A stretch of DNA of 64,000 bases from Paenibacillus bouchesdurhonensis (GCF_900155685.1 NZ_LT732548.1:1465474-1529473); one strand, 5' to 3'. Positions 45,995-56,117 are shown, numbered from the stretch's first letter. Notes: generated by a model from the sequence alone, not told the origin. Translations and numbers: made by a program.

Positions 45995-47704
45995 ATGGAA
46001 CTAAATGTGATTTTGATGTCTGTTCAGATGTTTTTTGCCGTGGTGATCGGTCTTTATTTTTGGAATCAACTTCGTAGCCAGAGGGGAAATCGCACCGCGG
46101 TAGATAGAGAATCGCGGAAAGAGATGGAGAAGCTGCGCAAATTGCGGGCGGTTTCATTGACGAAGCCATTGGCGGAGCGTACCCGTCCCGCTACAATGAA
46201 TGACATCGTCGGTCAGAAGGATGGGCTTCGGGCACTTAAGGCAGCATTGTGTAGCGCTAATCCCCAGCATGTCATTATTTATGGCCCGCCAGGGGTCGGC
46301 AAGACAGCTGCGGCTAGAGTAGTGATGGAGGAAGCGAAAAAAAATCCGATATCTCCATTTAAAGCTGACGCCAAGTTTATTGAAATGGATGCGACGATTG
46401 CCAGGTTTGATGAGAGGGGGATTGCCGATCCGCTCATCGGGTCGGTACATGATCCGATTTATCAAGGGGCGGGCGCTATGGGGGTTGCGGGAATTCCCCA
46501 GCCGAAACCGGGTGCGGTGACGAAGGCGCATGGCGGCATCCTGTTTATTGACGAAATTGGGGAGCTTCATTCCATTCAAATGAATAAAATGTTAAAGGTG
46601 CTTGAGGATCGCAAGGTATATCTGGAAAGTGCCTACTATAATTCTGAGGACTCCGGGACTCCGGCGTATATCCACGATATATTCCAAAATGGATTGCCTG
46701 CCGATTTTCGCTTAGTTGGAGCGACGACGAGGTCTTCGCATGAAATACCTCCGGCTCTTCGCTCACGCTGCATGGAAATTTACTTCCGTCCGCTGCTGCC
46801 GGATGAGATCGCACAAATTGCTGAGGATGCGGTAAAAAGAATCGGCTTCCAGCCCTGTCCCGAGGCGATCGAGGTTATCAAGAAATTCGCGACCAATGGG
46901 CGGGAAGCCGTTAATATGGTTCAGCTTGCCGCAGGTCTTGCTTTGACCGAACAGCGTGACCATTTGCTTGCCTCGGATCTGGAATGGGTTGCTACAAGCA
47001 GTCAGCTTGCACCGCGCCCGGATCGTAAAATCAATGAGCAATCGGAAATCGGTGTAGTTAATGGGCTTGCCGTATATGGGCCTAATATGGGGACATTGCT
47101 GGACATTGAAGCTACGGCTGTCCCCGTCCAGAAAGGCAAGGGCGTCTACACCATCACGGGTGTGGTCGATGAGGAAGAGATTGGCGGCGGCAACCGGACG
47201 CTGCGGCGGAAGAGCATGGCCAAAGGCTCGGTGGAGAATGTGCTGACTGTATTGAAAAGCATCGGACTCCATCCGGCAAACTATGATCTTCACATCAATT
47301 TTCCCGGAGGAACGCCGATCGACGGCCCTTCCGCTGGAATGGCTATAGCTACAGCGATTGCTTCGGCGATCAAGCGAGTGCCTGTAGATAATCGGATTGC
47401 GATGACAGGCGAGCTTGGCATACACGGGAAAGTGAAGCCAGTCGGCGGAGTGGTCGCCAAGGTCGAAGCAGCTTTTCAAGCAGGAGCGACAACCGTGCTC
47501 ATTCCTAAGGATAACTGGCAGACGCTATTTGAAGGCCTGCAGGGATTAAGGGTCATTCCGGTAGAATCGATATCGGAGGTATTCCGCCATGTATTTGGAG
47601 CAGAAGCAGAGAAGAATTTTGACCTGTCGCTAAGCGGGGATTCTTTCGTTCCGGCACCGGCTCCGTTTCTTCACGCAGAATCCCCGCGAGGAGGCACGCT
47701 TTAG
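45995..47704 (+). CDS. lonB: ATP-dependent protease LonB
   Basis: Membrane-linked Lon-type protease expressed in the forespore in Bacillus. Residues 1-22 form a hydrophobic anchor (VILMSVQMFFAVVIGLYFW). Walker A is GPPGVGKT, Walker B FIDEIGEL. The protease domain has the catalytic Ser in PIDGPSAGMAIA near 447 and Lys in GKVKPVGGVVAK. ATG 45995 is nine bases after GGAGG; a GTG directly before it is the less likely start. 569 residues. The C-terminus ends in a Pro/Ser/Ala stretch. Confidence 0.95.
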   Translation: MELNVILMSVQMFFAVVIGLYFWNQLRSQRGNRTAVDRESRKEMEKLRKLRAVSLTKPLAERTRPATMNDIVGQKDGLRALKAALCSANPQHVIIYGPPGVGKTAAARVVMEEAKKNPISPFKADAKFIEMDATIARFDERGIADPLIGSVHDPIYQGAGAMGVAGIPQPKPGAVTKAHGGILFIDEIGELHSIQMNKMLKVLEDRKVYLESAYYNSEDSGTPAYIHDIFQNGLPADFRLVGATTRSSHEIPPALRSRCMEIYFRPLLPDEIAQIAEDAVKRIGFQPCPEAIEVIKKFATNGREAVNMVQLAAGLALTEQRDHLLASDLEWVATSSQLAPRPDRKINEQSEIGVVNGLAVYGPNMGTLLDIEATAVPVQKGKGVYTITGVVDEEEIGGGNRTLRRKSMAKGSVENVLTVLKSIGLHPANYDLHINFPGGTPIDGPSAGMAIATAIASAIKRVPVDNRIAMTGELGIHGKVKPVGGVVAKVEAAFQAGATTVLIPKDNWQTLFEGLQGLRVIPVESISEVFRHVFGAEAEKNFDLSLSGDSFVPAPAPFLHAESPRGGTL

Positions 47705-47708
47705 TTTT

Positions 47709-47910
47709 AGTCCTAGGAGGTCTAAAAGTTCCGCATTGAAATCTGCATGGATAGAGCCCTAAGTCTACTCTCAATGGATTCCGTTTGGAGAGGAGTCCTA
47801 GGTCTTTTCTTAACGGATTCTGCTTCAATGGGAGTCTAGGTCTATTCGTGTCGAAACCTGCTGGAATAGAAGTCCTAGGTGTATCCGCATCAAAATTTGC
47901 TTGGAATCTG
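47709..47910. repeat. Degenerate tandem repeat, about 39-bp unit
   Basis: Units start with AGTCCTAGGTCT or variants at 47709, 47755, 47794, 47833 and 47871. The last four are 38-40 bases long, and each ends in a TGG-A-(A/G)-type stretch. There is no reading frame over the array. It lies in the 366-base gap between lonB and lon. Confidence 0.75.
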
Positions 47911-47970
47911 ACCCGCAGCTAGGCATCGCTGGGGCTTATTAGAGGGCTTTACAGTCGGAATAGCTTACAG

Positions 47971-48000
47971 GGGCGGCTGCATGTAGCAGCCGCTCTTCGT
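47971..48000 (+). terminator. Terminator between lonB and lon
   Basis: GCGGCTGC / GCAGCCGC with loop ATGTA, extended by two pairs (47971-47980 with 47986-47995). Only a short T-rich stretch follows. Confidence 0.65.
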
Positions 48001-48070
48001 TGGTGTTTTCAAGAAACATTTGCTAAAATAGGACTAATATCTAACGAGAACGTTTGGAGGTGCGAAAGCG

Positions 48071-50407
48071 ATGGGATCCCTTAAATCCAAAAGCCGTCGT
48101 TTTCCTTTGTTGCCCTTACGCGGTCTTCTCGTCTATCCGAGCATGGTTTTGCATTTGGATGTAGGCCGGGAGAAATCCGTTAAGGCATTGGAAAAAGCGA
48201 TGGTAGACGACAATTTGATTCTCCTCTGTTCTCAATCCGAAGTGAACATTGAAGAGCCGACCCAGGAAGATATTTTTCGTATTGGTACAGTTGCGAAAGT
48301 TCGGCAGATGCTGAAGCTCCCTAACGGAACGATCCGTGTACTTGTTGAAGGAGTCGAACGCGCCGAAATTATTGAATATTTGGACAATGATGAGCATTAC
48401 GAGGTGCTTGCGCAGGAGCGTCCTGAAGAGGAAAGACTTGATCCTGAGGTGGATGCGCTGATGCGTACCGTATTGACTCAATTCGAACATTACATTAATT
48501 TGTCCAAAAAAGTCACGCCGGAGACGTTGGCCGCAGTGTCTGATATTGAAGAGGCTGGGCGTCTGGCGGATGTCATCACAAGCCACTTGTCGCTTAAGAT
48601 CAAGGATAAACAGGAAATTCTAGAAACGATCGATGTAAGAAAACGGCTGGAGAAGCTGCTGGATATTTTGAACAATGAGCGTGAGGTGCTGGAACTGGAG
48701 CGCAAGATCAGCCAGCGCGTCAAGAAGCAAATGGAGAAGACGCAGAAGGAATACTATTTGCGCGAACAGATGAAGGCGATCCAGAAGGAACTCGGCGAGA
48801 AGGAAGGCCGTACGGGCGAAGTAGAGGAACTTCGCGCCCAACTGGTGGAGAAGAATCCGCCGGAGCATGTTCAAGAGAAGATCGAGAAAGAAATCGACCG
48901 GCTTGAGAAAATGCCTGCTAGCTCTGCGGAAGGCGGTGTCATTCGCAACTATGTTGATTGGCTGCTTAGTTTGCCTTGGCACGAGAGAACAGAAGACGAC
49001 CTTGATCTGGCCAAAGCAGAGCAAGTGCTTAACGAGGATCATTACGGCCTGGATAAGCCGAAGGAGCGCGTGCTGGAGTATTTGGCCGTGCAGAAGCTGG
49101 TGAAGAAGCTTAAAGGGCCGATACTCTGTCTAGTCGGGCCGCCAGGAGTCGGAAAGACCTCGCTAGCTCGCTCGATTGCAAGATCGCTTGGTCGGGAATT
49201 CGTGCGGATTTCATTGGGTGGCGTAAGGGATGAAGCCGAAATTCGCGGCCATCGCCGCACTTATGTGGGAGCGATGCCGGGTCGTATCATTCAAGGCATG
49301 AAAACGGCAGGCACGTTGAATCCCGTATTCCTGCTTGATGAAATCGATAAAATGGCTTCCGATTTTCGCGGTGACCCTTCTTCGGCACTGCTTGAAGTGC
49401 TTGATCCCGAGCAGAACAATACGTTTAGCGACCACTTTATTGAACTGCCTTTCGACTTGTCGAACGTGATGTTCGTAACGACAGCGAATGCGGTGCATAA
49501 CATTCCCCGTCCGCTGCTGGATCGGATGGAAATGCTCTATATTCCGGGATACACCGAACTGGAGAAGCTGCAGATCGCTTCCCGTTATCTGCTTCCCAAG
49601 CAGAAGCGAGATCATGGGCTCGCCCCGGAGCAGCTGGAGATTAGTGAGGAAAGCTTGCTTCGTACAATTCGGGAATATACTCGGGAATCGGGCGTGCGTA
49701 ACTTGGAGCAGCAGGTCGCAGCTTTATGCCGCAAAGCAGCCAAGAAAATCGTATCCGAGAACGTGGAGAGCATTGTCATTGAACCTGATGAGATCAAGGA
49801 CTATCTGGGCGTTCCGAAATACAGGTACGGCGTGGCGGATCTGGAGGATCAAATCGGCACCGTAACAGGTCTGGCCTGGACGGAAGTCGGCGGTGAAACC
49901 CTCGTGATCGAGGTAACGGTCGTTCCGGGAACCGGGAAGCTCACCTTGACCGGCAAACTTGGCGATGTGATGAAGGAGTCGGCTCAAGCCGCATTCAGCT
50001 ACACAAGATCAAGAGCCGCAGAGCTGAATATCCCGCTTGATTTCCATGAGAAGAACGATATTCACATTCATATTCCAGAAGGAGCCATACCGAAAGACGG
50101 CCCTTCCGCCGGCATTACGATAGCCACGGCGTTGATTTCCGCGCTGACGAACCGCTTCGTCTCCAAAGATGTCGCGATGACCGGAGAAATCACGCTGCGT
50201 GGACGTGTGCTGCCGATCGGCGGCTTGAAAGAAAAGTCGCTGGCAGCCCACCGGGCCGGGTATAAGAAAATACTGCTGCCTAAAGATAATGAACGCGATT
50301 TGCGCGATATCCCGGACAGTGTGAAGGAAGACGTTGTATTTGTCCCTGTGTCCCATATGGATCAGGTGCTGGAACACGCCCTCGTAGACCAATCCGGGAT
50401 CCATTAG
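48071..50407 (+). CDS. lon: ATP-dependent protease Lon (LonA)
   Basis: Soluble AAA+ serine protease of 778 residues. The N-terminal Lon substrate-binding domain ([18 protein letters not shown]) is followed by a coiled linker ([18 protein letters not shown]), Walker [10 protein letters not shown], Walker [10 protein letters not shown], and the protease domain with Ser in [12 protein letters not shown] near 679 and Lys in [14 protein letters not shown]. The ribosome binding site is TTGGAGGTG. It lies 16 bases upstream of engB, as in B. subtilis. Confidence 0.97.
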   Translation: MGSLKSKSRRFPLLPLRGLLVYPSMVLHLDVGREKSVKALEKAMVDDNLILLCSQSEVNIEEPTQEDIFRIGTVAKVRQMLKLPNGTIRVLVEGVERAEIIEYLDNDEHYEVLAQERPEEERLDPEVDALMRTVLTQFEHYINLSKKVTPETLAAVSDIEEAGRLADVITSHLSLKIKDKQEILETIDVRKRLEKLLDILNNEREVLELERKISQRVKKQMEKTQKEYYLREQMKAIQKELGEKEGRTGEVEELRAQLVEKNPPEHVQEKIEKEIDRLEKMPASSAEGGVIRNYVDWLLSLPWHERTEDDLDLAKAEQVLNEDHYGLDKPKERVLEYLAVQKLVKKLKGPILCLVGPPGVGKTSLARSIARSLGREFVRISLGGVRDEAEIRGHRRTYVGAMPGRIIQGMKTAGTLNPVFLLDEIDKMASDFRGDPSSALLEVLDPEQNNTFSDHFIELPFDLSNVMFVTTANAVHNIPRPLLDRMEMLYIPGYTELEKLQIASRYLLPKQKRDHGLAPEQLEISEESLLRTIREYTRESGVRNLEQQVAALCRKAAKKIVSENVESIVIEPDEIKDYLGVPKYRYGVADLEDQIGTVTGLAWTEVGGETLVIEVTVVPGTGKLTLTGKLGDVMKESAQAAFSYTRSRAAELNIPLDFHEKNDIHIHIPEGAIPKDGPSAGITIATALISALTNRFVSKDVAMTGEITLRGRVLPIGGLKEKSLAAHRAGYKKILLPKDNERDLRDIPDSVKEDVVFVPVSHMDQVLEHALVDQSGIH

Positions 50408-50423
50408 AGAGGAATTTTAACGT

Positions 50424-51044
50424 ATGAAAGTAACGAATGCAGAATTTGTGATCAGTGCGGTACGCCCTGATCAATATCCAGGAGACGCCCTGCCGGAAAT
50501 TGCTCTGGCCGGGCGCTCCAACGTTGGCAAATCATCGCTGATCAACCGGATGATTAACCGCAAGAACCTGGCGCGAACCAGTTCGACGCCGGGAAAGACG
50601 CAGCAATTGAACTATTATCGCATTAACGATCAATTGTATTTCGTCGATTTACCAGGCTACGGATATGCCAAGGTATCGAAGACACAGCGTCAGGTATGGG
50701 GGCAGATGATCGAGAAGTACTTGCTAGAGAGGGATCGCCTGAAGCTGATCCTTCTTGTCATTGATTTAAGGCATCCCCCGACGAAAGACGATGAAATGAT
50801 GTATGATTGGCTGAAGCATTACGACCTGCCGATTTGCGTGGTCGGCACGAAGGCGGATAAAATACCGAAATCGCGCTGGCAGAAGCATATTAAAATTATT
50901 AAGGAGTCACTTGTTCTGCGAGCGAGGGATGAGTTTGTCATGTTCTCTTCGGAAGAGGGGATCGGCAAGGACGAGCTCTGGAGCCATATCAGCCGCCATA
51001 TTCTACAAGAGGAACAGGCGGCAGAGAAGGACGTTCAAGAATGA
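50424..51044 (+). CDS. engB: Ribosome biogenesis GTPase EngB (YsxC)
   Basis: Essential GTPase in 50S subunit assembly. The P-loop is [10 protein letters not shown] near 31-40, G3 [10 protein letters not shown]4 TKAD and G2 [11 protein letters not shown]. 206 residues. ATG 50424 follows GAGAGGAA. It is co-transcribed with lon. Confidence 0.96.
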   Translation: MKVTNAEFVISAVRPDQYPGDALPEIALAGRSNVGKSSLINRMINRKNLARTSSTPGKTQQLNYYRINDQLYFVDLPGYGYAKVSKTQRQVWGQMIEKYLLERDRLKLILLVIDLRHPPTKDDEMMYDWLKHYDLPICVVGTKADKIPKSRWQKHIKIIKESLVLRARDEFVMFSSEEGIGKDELWSHISRHILQEEQAAEKDVQE

Positions 51045-51131
51045 AAAATTAATAATAATCGGTGGATGATAAAGGGATTTGAAGAAGTTTCAGCAGGAAA
51101 GTGAGCATGCAGGGGGATTTTTGCAGCTGAG

Positions 51132-51152
51132 AACGGATTAATCCGTTTTTTT
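51132..51152 (+). terminator. Terminator of the lon-engB unit
   Basis: AACGGAT-TA-ATCCGTT with a T-run of seven. Confidence 0.75.
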
Positions 51153-51254
51153 CTGAAATATGGCGGGAATTCACGTTTTGAACGCTGAGCAATACCTTGA
51201 ATGAGTAGTGTATAATTATGATTAAGGATTGCTAAAAGAATTGAGGAGATTTTT

Positions 51255-51842
51255 ATGGCTCAGCGGTTAGCCACAGAATATGTTAATGCCAGTTTACGAT
51301 TGTCGGAAGTTCAGATGTCCCAGTTTATTCACAAGGTATATGATCCTCATGTGCGCCAGCGGGTTAAGGTATTGGATAATGGCGGCCAAGAGGTGGTGCT
51401 GGAGGATGATAGCGGAGAAGAAGTTCATCTGCCTTTTGACCGTAAGGACGGATATTATGTCTGTGAATTGTCTTTCCGCTTGGAAAAACCCCATTTAACC
51501 AATGTTATGCGATTGTTGTTTGCTGCTTTCAAAGGCTCGGGCATGGTTACACGCATTTATAACGGATTCATGATGATGTATTATTATCAAGAGGGTCGTG
51601 TACGTAAAATCGTAGAGTATTCACGTGATTCCTACAAGTTGATCTATGAGCATAAGGATACGGTCGGCGAGCTTCAGCGCATATATCGCAATAATGATGT
51701 CGAGCGGGAAATTGAATGGATTCATCGTGATGTGAACGCCCTGTTGGATCAGCGCTTTGTTGCACAAGACTCCGCGGAACTGCAGCGGATTGACGGAGAA
51801 CTGCGCAAGCATACCCGTCGATTGTTCGTTCTCGAAGCCTAA
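51255..51842 (+). CDS. Conserved-looking protein of unknown function, 195 residues
   Basis: Soluble protein, no signal or membrane segment. The first 80 residues alternate charged and beta-like stretches (VRQRVKVLDNGGQEVVLEDDSGEEVHLPF). The centre is rich in Met and Tyr (IYNGFMMMYYYQEGRVRKIVEYS), and the C-terminus is helical and charged. The family is not recognised. Ribosome binding site GAGGAG; a clear terminator follows, so it is a single gene between engB and speD. Confidence 0.7.
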   Translation: MAQRLATEYVNASLRLSEVQMSQFIHKVYDPHVRQRVKVLDNGGQEVVLEDDSGEEVHLPFDRKDGYYVCELSFRLEKPHLTNVMRLLFAAFKGSGMVTRIYNGFMMMYYYQEGRVRKIVEYSRDSYKLIYEHKDTVGELQRIYRNNDVEREIEWIHRDVNALLDQRFVAQDSAELQRIDGELRKHTRRLFVLEA

Positions 51843-51913
51843 ACGGCTATAAATAATAAATTATAGACGGCTGTCACCAGGGACAAGGAAATGACATAAA
51901 GTGGTAAGGAAGG

Positions 51914-51943
51914 CTACCCTAAAGCTAGGGTAGTTTTCTTTTC
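51914..51943 (+). terminator. Terminator of the 195-residue protein gene
   Basis: CTACCCTA-AAGC-TAGGGTAG followed by TTTTCTTTTC. Confidence 0.88.
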
Positions 51944-51977
51944 CGGCAAACAAACAAAACTTTTTTTGCGAAAAGTG

Positions 51978-52006
51978 TTGCATTTGTTACGGATAGATGG
52001 TATTTT
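51978..52006 (+). promoter_or_regulatory. Promoter of speD
   Basis: TTGCAT (51978-51983), 17 bases, TATTTT (52001-52006). Transcription would start near 52013, leaving an untranslated leader of about 140 nt. Confidence 0.55.
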
Positions 52007-52037
52007 TAATCTCGTTGAAAAGAATATAGGAACCAGG

Positions 52038-52145
52038 ATTCACTCAGGACATGGAGATGTTGCGAGAGATTTTTCCCTCGGGAAGTGAATGACGTAGGTC
52101 CTAGCGGATGAAATTTTTTCAAACATTTTATTCCTAGGAAGGGGG
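52038..52145 (+). promoter_or_regulatory. Candidate structured leader of speD (pseudoknot or switch)
   Basis: ATTCACT (52038-52044) pairs with AGTGAAT (52084-52090). AGGAC (52046-52050) lies inside that stem's loop and pairs with GTCCT (52098-52102) beyond it, which makes an H-type pseudoknot. TCCTAG (52099-52104) can instead pair with CTAGGA (52134-52139), next to the ribosome binding site. No known riboswitch class was recognised. Confidence 0.45.
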
Positions 52146-52154
52146 AGCCGAAGG

Positions 52155-52553
52155 ATGGAATATTCAACTTTCGGAAGACACGTTGCTGTTGATACTTGGG
52201 GAGTCGACTTTGAGGTACTGAACAATGCAGAGCTATTGCAAGCTCATTTGGTGGAAGCTGCTGAATCTTGTGGAGCCACGGTATTGTCCGTGCAATCCAA
52301 ACAGTTCGAACCGCAAGGTGCGACGGTACTTGTGTTGTTGTCGGAGAGCCATCTCTCGATTCATACGTATCCTGAGAGAGGGTTTGCTGCTATTGATTGC
52401 TATACTTGTGGGGAGACAGTTGATCCGCAATTGGCAATCGATTACCTGGTGTCCGTATTGAAGCCGGAGAAAGTGTACGCGAAGAAGATCATTCGCGGGA
52501 TGGGTGAACTTGAGGTTGTAACGCCGGATATGAATCAAGTGGAGTTCGTATAA
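52155..52553 (+). CDS. speD: S-adenosylmethionine decarboxylase proenzyme
   Basis: Pyruvoyl enzyme providing decarboxylated SAM for spermidine synthesis. The self-cleavage site is between Glu64 and Ser65 in LLSESHLSIHTYPE; Ser65 becomes the pyruvoyl group. The catalytic block CYTCGE is present. 132 residues, the usual size of the Bacillus-type (class 1B) enzyme. ATG 52155 follows AAGGGGGAG with GAAGG close by. No speE gene is adjacent. The leader is structured. Confidence 0.95.
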   Translation: MEYSTFGRHVAVDTWGVDFEVLNNAELLQAHLVEAAESCGATVLSVQSKQFEPQGATVLVLLSESHLSIHTYPERGFAAIDCYTCGETVDPQLAIDYLVSVLKPEKVYAKKIIRGMGELEVVTPDMNQVEFV

Positions 52554-52616
52554 AGAAGAAATCAAAGACTCAGTGGTTTCGTAACTCATAGTTTGCGGAA
52601 AATTGGGCACAATAAG

Positions 52617-52653
52617 ATAACCATGGAGCAATTCCATGGTTATTTGTTTTTTT
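52617..52653 (+). terminator. Terminator of speD
   Basis: ATAACCATGGA / TCCATGGTTAT with a five-base loop, then TTGTTTTTTT. Confidence 0.9.
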
Positions 52654-52794
52654 GCGGAATAACCTGGATATTTTCATAAAGAGTTCATAAAAGGCTCATC
52701 AAACGATCAGGTAATCTGCTATTCGTGTGATATAATTAACATAGTTTGTTTTCGAATGATGGTATGACATCTTAATAAGGCAGGTGAACTTGCA

Positions 52795-54207
52795 ATGCAC
52801 ATCGTCGTAGTCGGGTTGAACTATCGAACAGCGCCTGTGGAAGTCAGAGAACGTTTTACTTTTGCCGAACGGGATTTGCCGCAAGCGTTGCAAGAGTTGA
52901 AACGCACCAAGAGTGTATTGGAAGGCGTCATTATAGCAACCTGCAACAGAACGGAAATTTATGTCGTCGTTGACCGTTTGCATATGTGCGGCTACTTTAT
53001 CCGCAGCTTTATGGAACAATGGTTCGGGATTCCGAGACAAGAGTTTACCCAGCATTTGTATATGTATGAGGATGATCAAGCCATTCGCCATTTATTCCGG
53101 GTCGCATGCGGCCTTGATTCCATGGTGCTTGGCGAGACGCAAATACTAGGTCAGGTTCGCAGCTCCTTTTTGCTATCTCAAAGCGAGAAGGCTACAGGTA
53201 CATGGTTTAACATGCTCTTTAAACAGGCGATAACTCTTAGCAAAAGAGCCCATTCAGAAACGGCGATCGGCGAGAGCGCCGTATCGGTGAGCTATGCCGC
53301 CGTTGAGCTCGGCAAACGGGTCTTCGGCAGCTTCGAGGGCAAGAAGGTGCTTATCCTTGGCGCAGGCAAAATGAGCGAGCTTACGGCGAAGCATCTAAGC
53401 GGAGGCGGTGCAGCTGAAGTATTGGTTGCCAATCGAACTTTCGGCCGTGCCCAGGAGTTGGCCGCCAAATTTGACGGCATTCCCTGCTCGATGCAGGAAG
53501 CGATGCAGCGATTGCAGGATATTGATATTCTAATTAGTTCTACTGGGGCGGATGGCTATGTAATTACATCGTCCCAAGTTCAAAACGGTATGAAGCAGCG
53601 GCCGGAGCGGCCACTGTTTATTATAGATATAGCTGTGCCTCGCGATATTGATCCTTCGATAGGAGAGCTCGATAATGTGTTCCTGTACGATATCGACGAC
53701 CTGGAAGGAATCGTTGAGAGCAATATGGAAATGCGCCGCAGCGAAGCTCTCAAAATCGATTGGATGATTGAAGAGGAGATGGGTGTATTCGCCAACTGGC
53801 TGCAGACACTGGGAGTTAGACCGGTGATTCGCGCCCTTCAGGAGAAGTCGTCTTCGATTCACGAGAGCACGATGGAAAGTCTGTTCAATAAGCTGCCTGA
53901 GCTGGATGAACGGCAGCGTAAGGTCATTCGTCGCTTGACCAAGAGTATCGTGAATCAAATGATGCATGATCCGATTAACCGGATCAAAGAGCTTGCGGGA
54001 GAAGAGCAGGGCGCGGATGCGCTTGAGATGTTCACGCAAATATTTGCGCTGGAAGAGCAGCTTGAAGCGCTGTCCGAATCCTCTGCTTCAAAGGATAAGC
54101 AGATTGATGCGATCCAAGAAGCTCCTTCCCAGGAACAAAAGGAGAAGAAGAAAGAGCCGTTATTGGAAGAGGAGCCTGCTCTTTCACTCGTGCAAGTGTC
54201 AGTATAA
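52795..54207 (+). CDS. hemA: Glutamyl-tRNA reductase
   Basis: First enzyme of C5-pathway tetrapyrrole synthesis, reducing Glu-tRNA to glutamate-1-semialdehyde with NADPH. The active-site Cys is residue 50 in IIATCNRTE. The conserved blocks HLFRVACGLDSMVLGE and QILGQVR, and the NADPH domain VLILGAGKMSELTAKHL, are clear. The C-terminal dimerisation helix is followed by a Gln/Glu/Lys-rich tail. AGGTGAAC precedes ATG. 470 residues. It heads the heme cluster but a terminator-like structure separates it from the next gene. Confidence 0.97.
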   Translation: MHIVVVGLNYRTAPVEVRERFTFAERDLPQALQELKRTKSVLEGVIIATCNRTEIYVVVDRLHMCGYFIRSFMEQWFGIPRQEFTQHLYMYEDDQAIRHLFRVACGLDSMVLGETQILGQVRSSFLLSQSEKATGTWFNMLFKQAITLSKRAHSETAIGESAVSVSYAAVELGKRVFGSFEGKKVLILGAGKMSELTAKHLSGGGAAEVLVANRTFGRAQELAAKFDGIPCSMQEAMQRLQDIDILISSTGADGYVITSSQVQNGMKQRPERPLFIIDIAVPRDIDPSIGELDNVFLYDIDDLEGIVESNMEMRRSEALKIDWMIEEEMGVFANWLQTLGVRPVIRALQEKSSSIHESTMESLFNKLPELDERQRKVIRRLTKSIVNQMMHDPINRIKELAGEEQGADALEMFTQIFALEEQLEALSESSASKDKQIDAIQEAPSQEQKEKKKEPLLEEEPALSLVQVSV

Positions 54208-54262
54208 AACGATACGCATTTCTAGATCTTCATCCTTGAATATATGCCGGGATCATATTTGT

Positions 54263-54339
54263 ATGCCCTGAGCCTTCTGTTTTATTTCTCGTATTGCATT
54301 AGGGTGCAATCCGGAAACGGAGGGTGCAGGGCATTTTTG
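54263..54339 (+). terminator. Branched terminator after hemA
   Basis: ATGCCCTG (54263-54270) pairs with CAGGGCAT (54327-54334) followed by TTTTT. Inside is a second stem TTGCA / TGCAA (54294-54308). Confidence 0.65.
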
Positions 54340-54492
54340 ATTTGCGGGAGGCTAGCCCCAGGCGGCTTGCAGTTAAACATAATTCAACCGGGGAACGTGG
54401 CAAAATAAAGGATGGTAGGTTATGCTATTATCAATATAAAATCACGATAAAATAAGATTCTTTTTCCATGTTTGGATTGAGGAGTGGTAGCC

Positions 54493-55146
54493 ATGGCTAT
54501 GCCGCATTATATACCTGTGATGCTGAACTGTGCGGGAAGACGCTGCGTCGTCGTGGGCGGCGGGAAAATTGCCGAGAGAAAAGTAAGTGCGCTGCTGGCC
54601 TCATCGGCGGAAACGATTGTGATTAGTCCCTTGCTAACCCCTTATCTGACGTCCTGTTATGAGAAGGGACAGATATATTGGGTAGAGCGGGGATACCGGG
54701 AAGGGGATTTGCAGGGGGCTTTTGTAGCCTATGCGGCTACGGATAATGGCCAGATTAATAAAGCCGTCGTAGCGGAAGCAGAATGCCGGGGAGTGCCTGT
54801 GAATGATACCAGTGACGGGGCGAGAGGCTCTTTTATAACACCAGCCTCGCTTCGCAGGGGCGGCCTTATCGTCGCGGTGTCAACATCCGGTGCAGGCCCT
54901 GCGGTTTCCAAGAGGCTATGTCAGGAAGTAGATGCGATGTTTGGAGAGCATTACGAGGCTTATATAGATTTTTTGAGTAAGATGAGGATACAGATTAAAG
55001 AGCGCGTGCCGGATCAGGGCAAACGCCAGCTGTTATTTAAAGCGCTAGCTGAAATGGATTTATTGACACAAATTCGTGAGGAATGCTTTCGTCCTTGGAG
55101 TGTAGCTGAAATGACTTCGTGGATTGAGACATATCGGGAGGAATGA
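54493..55146 (+). CDS. Precorrin-2 dehydrogenase / sirohydrochlorin ferrochelatase-like protein
   Basis: SirC/YlnF-like enzyme of siroheme synthesis. The NAD-binding start is [20 protein letters not shown]; the family blocks [30 protein letters not shown] and [16 protein letters not shown] match the N-terminal part of CysG. 217 residues. ATG 54493 follows GAGGAG at eight bases. Its stop lies three bases before the hemC start. It sits where B. subtilis has hemX. Confidence 0.9.
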   Translation: MAMPHYIPVMLNCAGRRCVVVGGGKIAERKVSALLASSAETIVISPLLTPYLTSCYEKGQIYWVERGYREGDLQGAFVAYAATDNGQINKAVVAEAECRGVPVNDTSDGARGSFITPASLRRGGLIVAVSTSGAGPAVSKRLCQEVDAMFGEHYEAYIDFLSKMRIQIKERVPDQGKRQLLFKALAEMDLLTQIREECFRPWSVAEMTSWIETYREE

Positions 55147-55148
55147 AG

Positions 55149-56117
55149 ATGAGGAAACGAACGATTGTTGTTGGAACGAGACAAAGTCAATTGGCGCTGA
55201 CGCAAACAGGCCAGGTCATTGATGCGCTGAAGGGAATCTGCGAGGAGCATGGGCTGCCCTATGATTTTGAAATCCGTAAAATTGTGACCAAAGGTGATCG
55301 CATTCTGGATGTGACTTTATCGAAGGTCGGGGGTAAAGGCTTATTCGTCAAGGAAATCGAGCAAGCGATGCTCAGCGGCGAGATTGATATGGCGGTACAT
55401 AGCATGAAGGATATGCCATCCGAGCTGCAGGACGGCCTCACCACCGGCGCAATTCCGCGCAGGGTAGATCCTCGGGATGCGCTCATTTCAAGGAATGGCT
55501 TGAGTCTGGATGAGCTTCCGGAGGGAGCGAAAATCGGTACTAGCAGTCTACGCCGCTCCAGTCAATTGAAGAAGCATCGCCCAGATCTTAAACTGGAATG
55601 GATCAGGGGCAATATCGATTCCAGGCTTCGTAAATTGGAGACGGAAGGCTTTGACGCCATTATTCTTGCCGCAGCAGGTTTATACCGAATGGGCTGGGAG
55701 GAGCGGATCACCTCTTTTTTGCCGGTAGACATATGTTTGCCTGCTGTTGGCCAGGGCGCGCTTGGTATTGAATGCCGTGAGAATGATGAAGAGGTTCGTC
55801 ATCTTCTCTCGTTGTACAACGACCCGGATACCGAGTTGACCGTTACAGCAGAGCGTCAATTCCTTCGCGTATTGAACGGGGGCTGCCAGGTGCCGATAGG
55901 GGCGTATGCTACGCTGGTACGGGATAAGACCGGGAAGGCCGGAGCCGGAGGGGGAGCAGGACATATCGAATTGACGGGTATGGTAGGGACTCCGGACGGA
56001 CGGCTTGTTCTAAAGGATATCTTGATCGGGGAGGATCCGCTGAAGCTGGGCGAAGAAGTCGCGGGCAAGCTGATCTCCAGAGGAGCAGACGAAATTTTGG
56101 CGGAAGTCAGGGAGTGA
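55149..56117 (+). CDS. hemC: Porphobilinogen deaminase (hydroxymethylbilane synthase)
   Basis: Polymerises four porphobilinogens. Conserved blocks: [51 protein letters not shown], and the dipyrromethane-binding Cys in [12 protein letters not shown] near 244. ATG 55149 is seven bases after GGGAGG; the ATG at 55143 is too close. 322 residues. The next gene begins directly after its stop. Confidence 0.96.
   Translation: MRKRTIVVGTRQSQLALTQTGQVIDALKGICEEHGLPYDFEIRKIVTKGDRILDVTLSKVGGKGLFVKEIEQAMLSGEIDMAVHSMKDMPSELQDGLTTGAIPRRVDPRDALISRNGLSLDELPEGAKIGTSSLRRSSQLKKHRPDLKLEWIRGNIDSRLRKLETEGFDAIILAAAGLYRMGWEERITSFLPVDICLPAVGQGALGIECRENDEEVRHLLSLYNDPDTELTVTAERQFLRVLNGGCQVPIGAYATLVRDKTGKAGAGGGAGHIELTGMVGTPDGRLVLKDILIGEDPLKLGEEVAGKLISRGADEILAEVRE

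Noticed and set aside
46763..47479. Minus-strand frame of 238 codons inside lonB
   Set aside because: Shadow of the lonB frame; the plus strand has all Lon motifs.
47709..47910. CRISPR array
   Set aside because: Units are contiguous and degenerate along their whole length; no repeat/spacer alternation.
54208..54492. Remnant of hemX
   Set aside because: No frame with the hydrophobic character of HemX remains; the stretch is better explained by a branched terminator.
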